From an uncultured Anaerolineaceae bacterium (lineage in GTDB: Bacteria > Chloroflexota > Anaerolineae > Anaerolineales > Anaerolineaceae), in assembly GCA_937907495.1 (NCBI GenBank), contig CALESS010000220.1, forward strand, positions 1-8,580: 8,580 nt of DNA, in the 5' to 3' direction. The notes beneath the pieces are model-generated. The model was not told the DNA's origin, did no database searches, and saw nothing but the letters and a program-made list of their open reading frames with translations. Shown here piece by piece: positions 1 through 6,129 of the stretch. Both the position numbers and the translations under genes were made by a program. The stretch's first letter is position 1. Every line of letters begins with the position of its first letter.

Positions 1-665
1 TCAGACAGTTCATCAATCACCCGTTCTTTGAGGGTCTCGCGGGTTTCGAGGGAGGCCTGGCGCTCGGAGAGGATCAGGCGGCGGCGTTCACGATCCACTT
101 CAATCACCAGGACGTCAATCTCCTGGTTGACCATGCGGCCAAAACGCTGCTCAGGGGTATCCCCCTGGATGTTGGCGCGCCGGGACAGGCTAACCTGCGA
201 GGCGGGAACAAAACCGCGTAAACCACCCACCGGGACGATGAGGCCGCCCTTATTGTAGCCAATAATGCTGCTGTGATAGCTGGCGCGGGAGGTGCGAAGC
301 TCTTCAGCTTCCACCCACGAGCGCTCTTCACGAGCCCGCATGTATGAAAGAACGAGGTTGCCGCTGGAATCCTCGGGGTTGAGGACATAGACCGGGATTT
401 CCTGGCCGACCGCGAGGGCGTCCAGTTCTTCCTGCGGAATCTGTTCATATTCCTTGCCGGTGATGACACCTTCCGACTTGGTGCCGACGCTGACAAGAAT
501 CTGTCCCGGGGTGAGGCTGGCGATGACGCCAGAGCGAATTTCCCCGGCGGTGGGGAAATCAATACCGGCACCTTCTTGTTCAAGCAAGGAGGCCATATCG
601 TGGTTCTCTTGGTTATTGTTCTCGGGCGTAGTCCCCTGCTCGAGTTGGTTGTCCTGTTCGTCCAT
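1..665 (-). CDS. rpsA: 30S ribosomal protein S1, N-terminal part (cut by left window edge)
   Basis: This is the N-terminal 221 codons of ribosomal protein S1, which binds mRNA on the 30S subunit and helps start translation. The protein opens with an acidic, Asn/Gln-rich stretch (residues 1-36), then a first S1 (OB-fold) domain at about 38-110, with VGTKSEGVI and IPVYVLNPED. A second S1 domain follows at about 120-203, with IIGYNKGGLIVPVGGLRGFV and the closing RRRLILSERQA. The GYNKGGL and LRGFVPASQ signatures are typical of bacterial S1. The frame stays open to the left edge, so further S1 domains are expected outside. I chose the ATG at 663-665 because a CGGAG Shine-Dalgarno lies 10 bases upstream (676-680) and a strong promoter lies just beyond it. 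Met24 is an alternative start, but it has only a weak ribosome site and lies inside the acidic leader. Other S1-repeat proteins share the fold, but the order and motifs fit RpsA best. Confidence 0.9.
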   Translation of the reverse strand, partial: MDEQDNQLEQGTTPENNNQENHDMASLLEQEGAGIDFPTAGEIRSGVIASLTPGQILVSVGTKSEGVITGKEYEQIPQEELDALAVGQEIPVYVLNPEDSSGNLVLSYMRAREERSWVEAEELRTSRASYHSSIIGYNKGGLIVPVGGLRGFVPASQVSLSRRANIQGDTPEQRFGRMVNQEIDVLVIEVDRERRRLILSERQASLETRETLKERVIDELS

Positions 666-700
666 TCTGTTTGTACTCCGATGCAGATAAGTTACCGCTG

Positions 701-730
701 ATTATAACAAGAGAATCTGAATCGTGCCAA
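701..730 (-). promoter_or_regulatory. sigma70-type promoter of rpsA
   Basis: Read on the minus strand, TTGGCA (725-730) is followed after 18 bases by a perfect TATAAT (701-706). A TG one base upstream of the -10 makes it an extended -10 element. Transcription would start near 694, giving a leader of about 28 bases before the rpsA ATG at 665. The assignment rests on consensus match and position only. Confidence 0.75.
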
Positions 731-800
731 TTGAATTTAATCAAGGGCAAGTATCAAACGATCTTCCAGGGGTGGGGGATGGTGCACCGCTTGTGTCCTA

Positions 801-829
801 TGCGCCCCAGCTTGTGGCAGGGGGGCGTA
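801..829. repeat. GC-rich inverted repeat between the two divergent promoters
   Basis: TGCGCCCC (801-808) can pair with GGGGCGTA (822-829), giving an 8-bp stem with one G-T mismatch (G-U if transcribed) and a 13-base loop. It sits about midway between the rpsA promoter and the promoter of the beta-helix gene. No T-run follows it on either strand, so it does not look like an intrinsic terminator. It could be an operator or incidental. It lies outside both predicted transcripts, so a DNA-level role is more likely than an RNA one. Confidence 0.35.
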
Positions 830-860
830 AACTGGAACGACACTCCCGCTGTAAAAGTGA

Positions 861-889
861 TTGAATTCACGAATGAATATCTGTATACT
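861..889 (+). promoter_or_regulatory. sigma70-type promoter of the beta-helix protein gene
   Basis: TTGAAT (861-866) and TATACT (884-889) are separated by exactly 17 bases, in an AT-rich stretch that contrasts with the GC-rich surroundings. Transcription would start near 896. The -35 element coincides with the TTG that begins the longest possible reading of the downstream frame. That argues against translation starting there and for the ATG at 1038. Confidence 0.7.
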
Positions 890-895
890 GTTATG

Positions 896-1037
896 GAGAT
901 CAATATTTCGAAAATTATCAACCTGTACATTTTTTCTTGCCGGGGATCCGGGGCGGTTGAGGGAATGGTCTTGGATGGGGGACGACCACCTGGCGGACGG
1001 TAAAAGCAATCCGCGTTCATTTGGGAAGGAGTTCACC
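896..1037 (+). other. 5' leader of the beta-helix protein gene
   Basis: The predicted start of transcription near 896 leaves about 140 untranslated bases before the ATG at 1038. The first 45 bases are AT-rich and the rest is G-rich. Two small hairpins are possible: TGGTC (966-970) with GACCA (984-988), and GCGGA (993-997) with TCCGC (1010-1014). The second ends 11 bases before the Shine-Dalgarno. I recognise no known riboswitch class here, and the short stems may be chance pairing in a G-rich sequence. Confidence 0.4.
1026..1031 (+). promoter_or_regulatory. ribosome binding site fixing the start at 1038
   Basis: AAGGAG, a near-perfect Shine-Dalgarno, ends 6 bases before the ATG at 1038. The residues encoded from that ATG form a textbook signal peptide. 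This places the true start 59 codons downstream of the furthest upstream in-frame start, the TTG at 861. Confidence 0.85.
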
Positions 1038-1139
1038 ATGAAAATTCTGAAGCGTTGGCTGCACCTGAGCCTGGTCGTCTGCATCGCCGTGGGGATGCTG
1101 GTCTCGACCCCTGTTCGTTCTCCTGCGGCTGTACTGGCA
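1038..1139 (+). other. Sec-type signal peptide of the beta-helix protein
   Basis: The first residues carry a basic n-region (MKILKRW), a hydrophobic core (LSLVVCIAVGMLV, residues 10-22) and a polar c-region ending VLA before QDD. This suggests signal peptidase I cleavage after Ala34. Cleavage after Ala30 or Ala31 is possible but less convincing. Confidence 0.85.
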
Positions 1140-4100
1140 CAGGATGATACCCCGCCTGCTGCGGAACTGAACCCAGCGCTGCCCAGCGCCGAACTGACCC
1201 CGCAAGCCTTGCCGCCGGAGCTGCTGGAGCTGCAAGCGGCCCTGGATGCGTTTGAAATTGCCCGCCGACAGGGGCCGGAAGCGGTGCTGGCACTGGGGGA
1301 AAGCTTGCACGGCCTGGCCCGGGATAAGCTGATGACCGAGCTCCAGTCTGCCCGCGCGGAATTGGCACGCACAGCCCCGCTTCAGCCAGAGATTGCTCCC
1401 ATCTCTGCGGAGGAAGAAACCGCCGCCAATGAGGCCGAACGGGTCTGGGTGGAGACCAACCGCGCCGCGCCGCTGGTGATGGACCCAGCCCTGATGCAGG
1501 ATGAAAACCCCGCCCCGGCAACCGATTCCACTGAAACCGGAACCGAGCCAAAGGTGGACCGCACCGTCGGCAGCCCGCCGTGCACCTATGCCACCATTGC
1601 CGCAGCCATGTCGGCGGCTGTAAATGGCGACCGTCTGCTGCTGGAAGGCGGTGTGACCTTCAATGAGCACCTCTCCATCCACAAGAGCCTGACCTTCCAA
1701 GGAGGCTATAACGGGTGTGGCAGCGGTCTTTCCACTCCCACGACCATCAATGGCACGGGCAATGGGCGGGTGATGTATATTTTTGAGAATTTGACCATTG
1801 GCCTGGAAAACTTGATCCTCACCAATGGCGCCACCACAGGTTACGGTGCAGGCATCATTTCCCTCTCCAACTCGCAAATCACCGGCAACAATGTCCAAAT
1901 TCACGGCAACACCTCCACCTCGCTGGGTGGGGGCATTTACCTGCAGGGCGCCAGGGCCATCTTCACCAATTCAAACATCTACAATAATGCCGCGCTTGCC
2001 GGGGCAGGTGTTTACGGCGCTGCGATCACGACCTTCTATCCCGTTTTAGACTTGCAATCCTCTGCAGATATCCATGGCAACCAGGCGCTTACGGGCAGCG
2101 GCCTGGGGGGTGGAGTTTATATGGACCAGGGCACCGTTACCCTGGCGGATTGCTCGGATATCTACAGCAATTCCGCAATCCAGGGGGGCGGCGCCTACCT
2201 GGCTTCCAGCACCCTGACCATGGGAGGCGATTGTTCAGAAATTGAGAATAATACCGCCACCGCCAATGGGGGCGGCATTTATGCACTGAACAGCACGATC
2301 AACCTGGATGACATGGCAGAGGTGTATGGCAACCGGGCAGGTTCCGGCGGAAGCGTCGGCAGCGGGGGCGGGGCGTTCCTCGATAACAGTCAATTGTGGG
2401 GCGATTTAGCCGATATTTACTATAATACAGCCACTTCCTTTGGCGGTGGTGTTTACGCGACCAACACCTCCCTGCTGGATATGGACCTGGGCGGGTATCC
2501 CTGCAGCGGCCCACGCTGCAGCCAGTTGAGTCATAACATCGCTTTGAATGATTATGGCGGCGGGGTGTATGCTTCGCTGACCAGTGTAATAGACCTGCGC
2601 CAGGTCTTCACGGAAAGCAATACTGCGTCCCTGGGGGGCGGCCTGTACGCCTACCAATCCAGCATCCTCCTTTATAACGATTTGCTTGCCCGCAATTCTG
2701 CCTCCGCCGGTTCGGGGGATGGGGTGCGAATTTATACCGGGGCCACTCTGAACGGCCAGCACAACACTTTTGCCAATAATGATACCGGGGGGGCAGCCAC
2801 GGGCAGTGCCATTACCATCAGCGGCGGCTCACTGAGCCTCAGCAATTCCATCATCTGGTATCACACCACCAGCATTGACCTGATCGGTCAAACCGTCACT
2901 TGTTCCGATATTCAGGGCGGCTACACCGGAACCGGTAACCTCAACACCAATCCGCTTTTTGTGGATGCGGCTAATTCAAATTTTCACCTGCAGAGCACCA
3001 GCCCAGCCATTGATCGCTGTGCTGCCGGCCAATCGCTGGATTTTGACAACGAAACCCGCCCGGTGATTTACCAGGCACCGGCTGCACCCTATGATATGGG
3101 AGCAGATGAAGCCAGTCCGCGGGTGGGCATCAACGGGGCTGCCTGCGCCTATGGCCGCATCCAGGATGCCGTGGATGCGGCCGTCAGTGGAGATACCATC
3201 CAGATGGTAGCCGGCACGTTTTTCCAGAAGGCTTCGATTTCCAACAAAAACCTGACGGTCATCGGAGGCTTTGGGGCAGATTGCCAGACCAAGTTGGTTG
3301 AAAGAACCACCCTGGATGGAGCCAATAGCGGCAGCGTCGTTACCCTGGTCAACAGTAACACCACCCTCAGAGACCTGGTGATCACCCACGGTAGTTCAAG
3401 TTATGGAGGAGGTGTGAGTGCACTTCCAGGCACCGGTCAAATCGTGCTGGACAACACAGATGTCATCAACAACACCGCGGATTATGGCGCCGGGTTGTAC
3501 GTGGATTACGGGAATACATTAACCCTCACCAATGACTCGGATATCTCCAACAATATGGCAACCGTGCATGGTGGCGGGGCGCGGGTGTGGGGGCGGCTGA
3601 TCGCTAACGATTGGGATTCTTCGATCTCGGGAAACATCTCGGTGGATGGGGGAGGGGTCTCTCTGCCAGGTGGGGAGTTGAATCTGAGCGGTTCGCACAT
3701 CCTAAACAACCAGGCCAGCGCAGCGGCGGGCCGGGGCGGGGGAATCCACGCCTATAACAATGCCACCGTTACAATTTCCGGCTCCTCCAATATCTCGACA
3801 AACAGTGCTTTCAATGGCGCCGGTCTCTATGCGGAGGGTGCGGATATTCAACTGGGGTCTGCATTTTTCCATGGCAATGCCGCCGTCAACAACGGGGGTG
3901 GAGTCTACTTGATGCCTGGCAGCACCCTGACTTCCAATGGCGCCACCATCGGTTACCCGGCGGTTGGTTGGGGCGGGAATACGGCGCTCAATGGGGCCGG
4001 GATGTATGTGGATGGCAGTACGGTGACCTTTGCCGGAAACATCTTCAATAACGTTGCAGAGTCCCAGGGCGCGGGGCTCTATGCCACGGCAGCCACCCTG

Positions 4101-5972
4101 GCGTTTTCCGCCTGTAAGATCGGCGGGATCAATGCCAATGAACCCAATCAGTTAGGCGCCGATGGGCATGTGGGCGTGGGGATGTATCTGACCAATGGAA
4201 CCACTGCCACCCTGATGAATTGCGATATTTCCAGTAACAGTTTCCAGACGGCGGGTTTCACCTATGGCGGGGGAGCGTACGTGGCTGGCAGCAGCCTGAC
4301 CCTGGTGGGAAGTACCGTACAGCATCATACCGCCCCCTCTGCCACCGATGGGCGGGGAGCGGGTATATATGTAATTGATGGCACACTCACCCTGGATGAC
4401 AGCCAGGTGCTCTCCAATACGGCTGGCACGGTCGGCGGAGGCATCCGCCTGATCAATACAACCACGCTGAACATCCTTAACGGCTCGGAGCTGCGCGATA
4501 ACCATGCCAGCGCGGGGGTGGGTGGGGCCATCGCCGCCACGGGCACAGCGGATATCAACATTTCAACTTCCACCCTGGCGGAAAATTCTGCGGGCACGCA
4601 TGGCGGCGCCATCTCCCTGGAAGGGGGGACGGTGGATTTCAGCGAATGGTGGCGGCTAAATGATAATCTCGCCGGAGGCAACGGGGGCGCCCTGGCTGTC
4701 TCTGGCTCCGGGGATGTGCGCTTTACCTCAAACACCGCTGGCAGCTCCATCCTCAATAACCATTCGAACGGCAATGGTGGGGGCATTTGGCTCAACAATA
4801 ACACCACCCTGGAGTTGTATTCCACCAATGGCTATCTGCTTTCCATAAGTGGTAACGATGCCGGCGGCAATGGTGGCGCAGCTTACGCTGATAATGGCGG
4901 TATGTTTGATGTTTATGGCCGGGTGGTCTTCACGGCCAATGGGGCTGCCACGGGCAACGGCGGAGCGATATACCTGAGCAATAACTCCCGGGTATGGCTG
5001 GATGACTATAACGTTACCGGCCCGGAGTTTTGGGTCAATTGGGCGCAAAACGGCGGCGCCATTTATGCCCTGAATAGTCCAATGGTTGCGTGTGATGGGG
5101 CCAGCTTTGGCTCCTCACCCTCTGGAAATTTTGCCACCCCGGGCTCCGGCGGTGCGGTCTATGTGCAATCCAGTACTTTCGATGCCGATAATTGCAGCTT
5201 TTACAATAACAAGGCAGCCGAACATGGCGGGGCCATTGCTGCCTACGCTTCGAACCTTCATATTTATGCGTCCTTCTCGGCGGTTAAAAATGAGGTTGAG
5301 CGCCAGTCCCTCGCGCCGCAAGTCATCCTTGCCACCTCCTGCAACCCGCTTAGCGGGCCGTGCAGCAGTTTTACAGGCAACCTTGCAGATAGTGACGGCA
5401 ACTTATCAGGCTCCGGTGGGGCAATATTCTCCAGTGACAGCCTGCTGGATGTGAATCACCTTCACTTTAATCATAACGGGGCAGCCCGGGGCGGCGCAAT
5501 CTACCAGGAAGGAGCGGCCTCCGTCGGGCAGGTCGCCAATACCTTGATCCACCATAACACGGTCAGCATTGCCCTGGGAGCGGGGATTCGCACTTCAGGA
5601 GGCCAGTTCACCGTCAACCAGACCACCCTGGCGGATAATATCGGCGGTTCTGGTTTCTCCGGGGTTGCCAATGAGGTGAAAAATACCATTGCCTGGGGAA
5701 ATAGTGTGATGGGCTTTTCCATCGCCCCGCTGAGCGCGAGCTGCAATATTGATGATGGCGGCCTGGCCGGGCTAAACCTCAATCCGCAATTTGTGGCCGC
5801 CGGCGCGGGCGAAAATTATCACTTGCGGGTTACCAGCCCGGCAGTCAACGCCTGCGCAACCGGTCTGACGCCGGACCTGGACAACTTTGCCCGTCCCTAC
5901 GGAAGCGCTTACGACATGGGAGCTTTTGAGTATGGTCTAAGCTGGATCTACCTGCCGGTGGTGGTGCGCTAA
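1038..5972 (+). CDS. Giant secreted right-handed beta-helix protein with Pmp-like GGxI repeats and two choice-of-anchor-Q-like modules
   Basis: The product is a 1644-residue exported protein of unknown specific role. A signal peptide covers residues 1-34. Residues 35-176 are Ala/Leu/Glu-rich and probably helical, ending in a Pro/Thr/Glu-rich linker. Two beta-helix modules follow (about 177-691 and 696-1632). Each opens with a Cys-Tyr-x2-Ile block that leads into an Ala-rich helix and Gly-Asp, and each ends in a choice-of-anchor-Q-like segment (NPLFVDAANSNFHL...YDMGADE; NPQFVAAGAGENYHL...YDMGAFEY). Between these lie about 35 glycine-rich turns such as LGGGIYLQ and NGGAIYLS with NN or NxA ladders. 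They resemble the repeats of chlamydial polymorphic outer membrane proteins and other parallel beta-helix surface proteins. There is no autotransporter barrel, LPXTG, SLH domain or C-terminal membrane helix; the protein ends WIYLPVVVR. No catalytic residues are recognisable. By family analogy a surface adhesin or matrix role is plausible, but this is inference. The gene has its own promoter and no operon partner. Confidence 0.9.
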   Translation: MKILKRWLHLSLVVCIAVGMLVSTPVRSPAAVLAQDDTPPAAELNPALPSAELTPQALPPELLELQAALDAFEIARRQGPEAVLALGESLHGLARDKLMTELQSARAELARTAPLQPEIAPISAEEETAANEAERVWVETNRAAPLVMDPALMQDENPAPATDSTETGTEPKVDRTVGSPPCTYATIAAAMSAAVNGDRLLLEGGVTFNEHLSIHKSLTFQGGYNGCGSGLSTPTTINGTGNGRVMYIFENLTIGLENLILTNGATTGYGAGIISLSNSQITGNNVQIHGNTSTSLGGGIYLQGARAIFTNSNIYNNAALAGAGVYGAAITTFYPVLDLQSSADIHGNQALTGSGLGGGVYMDQGTVTLADCSDIYSNSAIQGGGAYLASSTLTMGGDCSEIENNTATANGGGIYALNSTINLDDMAEVYGNRAGSGGSVGSGGGAFLDNSQLWGDLADIYYNTATSFGGGVYATNTSLLDMDLGGYPCSGPRCSQLSHNIALNDYGGGVYASLTSVIDLRQVFTESNTASLGGGLYAYQSSILLYNDLLARNSASAGSGDGVRIYTGATLNGQHNTFANNDTGGAATGSAITISGGSLSLSNSIIWYHTTSIDLIGQTVTCSDIQGGYTGTGNLNTNPLFVDAANSNFHLQSTSPAIDRCAAGQSLDFDNETRPVIYQAPAAPYDMGADEASPRVGINGAACAYGRIQDAVDAAVSGDTIQMVAGTFFQKASISNKNLTVIGGFGADCQTKLVERTTLDGANSGSVVTLVNSNTTLRDLVITHGSSSYGGGVSALPGTGQIVLDNTDVINNTADYGAGLYVDYGNTLTLTNDSDISNNMATVHGGGARVWGRLIANDWDSSISGNISVDGGGVSLPGGELNLSGSHILNNQASAAAGRGGGIHAYNNATVTISGSSNISTNSAFNGAGLYAEGADIQLGSAFFHGNAAVNNGGGVYLMPGSTLTSNGATIGYPAVGWGGNTALNGAGMYVDGSTVTFAGNIFNNVAESQGAGLYATAATLAFSACKIGGINANEPNQLGADGHVGVGMYLTNGTTATLMNCDISSNSFQTAGFTYGGGAYVAGSSLTLVGSTVQHHTAPSATDGRGAGIYVIDGTLTLDDSQVLSNTAGTVGGGIRLINTTTLNILNGSELRDNHASAGVGGAIAATGTADINISTSTLAENSAGTHGGAISLEGGTVDFSEWWRLNDNLAGGNGGALAVSGSGDVRFTSNTAGSSILNNHSNGNGGGIWLNNNTTLELYSTNGYLLSISGNDAGGNGGAAYADNGGMFDVYGRVVFTANGAATGNGGAIYLSNNSRVWLDDYNVTGPEFWVNWAQNGGAIYALNSPMVACDGASFGSSPSGNFATPGSGGAVYVQSSTFDADNCSFYNNKAAEHGGAIAAYASNLHIYASFSAVKNEVERQSLAPQVILATSCNPLSGPCSSFTGNLADSDGNLSGSGGAIFSSDSLLDVNHLHFNHNGAARGGAIYQEGAASVGQVANTLIHHNTVSIALGAGIRTSGGQFTVNQTTLADNIGGSGFSGVANEVKNTIAWGNSVMGFSIAPLSASCNIDDGGLAGLNLNPQFVAAGAGENYHLRVTSPAVNACATGLTPDLDNFARPYGSAYDMGAFEYGLSWIYLPVVVR
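1566..3110 (+). repeat. Beta-helix module 1 (residues 177-691) ending in a choice-of-anchor-Q-like segment
   Basis: This is the first of two modules built to the same plan. It opens with a cysteine (C182), the A-x-NGD helix cap and a second cysteine 45 residues later (C227). About 11 glycine-rich turns follow, such as LGGGIYLQ, LGGGVYMD and YGGGVYAS. The module closes with NSIIW, C622, NPLFVDAANSNFHL, SPAID, C661, DNETRP and YDMGADE. The closing block matches my memory of the choice-of-anchor-Q pattern (NPxFVDA...FHL...SPAID...RP...YDxGAxE). Confidence 0.75.
3123..5933 (+). repeat. Beta-helix module 2 (residues 696-1632) ending in a choice-of-anchor-Q-like segment
   Basis: This module repeats the plan of module 1 but is almost twice as long (937 against 515 residues). 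It opens with C703, the AVSGDT helix cap and C749, which is 46 residues later. About 25 glycine-rich turns follow. They are mostly GGG or GAG up to about residue 1150 and mostly GGA(I/V) after it. It closes with NTIAW, C1569, NPQFVAAGAGENYHL, SPAVN, C1606, DNFARP and YDMGAFEY. The two modules are clearly related at their ends and differ in the number of turns between. Confidence 0.75.
5943..5969 (+). other. C-terminal WIYLPVVVR tail of the beta-helix protein
   Basis: The last nine residues before the stop are a short hydrophobic strand with a central proline and a final arginine. They directly follow the anchor-Q-like segment. From memory, many secreted Chloroflexota proteins end in similar (I/V)YLPLVxR strings, so this may be a sorting or attachment signal. 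The function is not established by anything in this sequence. Confidence 0.5.
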
Positions 5973-5996
5973 GGCATACCGGCGGCACAAAGTATA

Positions 5997-6026
5997 CGTA
6001 GAGGCGGCATAGGTGCCGCCTCTACG
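5997..6026. repeat. Perfect palindromic repeat between convergent genes
   Basis: CGTAGAGGCGGCA (5997-6009) and its exact reverse complement TGCCGCCTCTACG (6014-6026) form a 13-bp stem closed by a TAGG loop. It starts 25 bases after the stop of the beta-helix gene and lies 104 bases from the secA stop. There is no run of Ts after the plus-strand stem; in the minus direction a TTT occurs some 10 bases past it. It could act as a bidirectional transcription stop, or it could be one copy of a dispersed GTAGAG-type palindrome, a style of short interspersed repeat I know from cyanobacteria and Chloroflexota. The GGCGGCA half-motif also occurs once just upstream (5981-5987). The other bases of the 5973-6129 gap show no gene. 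Confidence 0.75.
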
Positions 6027-6129
6027 AAATGGAATTCAGTCACTGGTTATCTGGTGTCAGTAAGCCGGAGAGCGACCGCCGCGGGTGCGAGTGAAGCGTT
6101 TCAAATGCTCCGCCCCGGCCTGAAAATTG

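Noticed and set aside
861..1037. Upstream extension of the beta-helix protein by 59 residues, starting at a TTG
   Set aside because: The TTG is part of the -35 element, no ribosome site precedes it, and the ATG at 1038 has a near-perfect Shine-Dalgarno and a clean signal peptide.
1071..1082. Lipobox at Cys15 of the beta-helix protein (LVVC)
   Set aside because: The residue before Cys is Val rather than Gly/Ala/Ser, the hydrophobic core continues well past it, and a normal signal peptidase I site follows at Ala34.
1017..1904. Minus-strand open frame of 295 codons opposite the N-terminus of the beta-helix protein
   Set aside because: It lies opposite a well supported gene, has low-complexity Gly/Arg/Gln composition, and no ribosome site or family resemblance was seen.
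2268..5078. Glycine-rich DNA repeats as a CRISPR array or simple tandem repeat
   Set aside because: They are protein-level repeats in one frame with diverged DNA (for example NGGGIYALNS at 2268 and NGGAIYALNS at 5049), with no constant repeat-spacer spacing.
1566..5972. Autotransporter assignment based on Pmp-like repeats
   Set aside because: No C-terminal outer-membrane barrel of about 250-300 residues and no terminal aromatic residue: the helix repeats run almost to the end and are followed only by the anchor-Q-like segment and the YLPVVVR tail.
5997..6026. Palindrome as a standard rho-independent terminator
   Set aside because: No T-run directly follows the stem on either strand; transcription arrest is possible, but the classical signature is missing.
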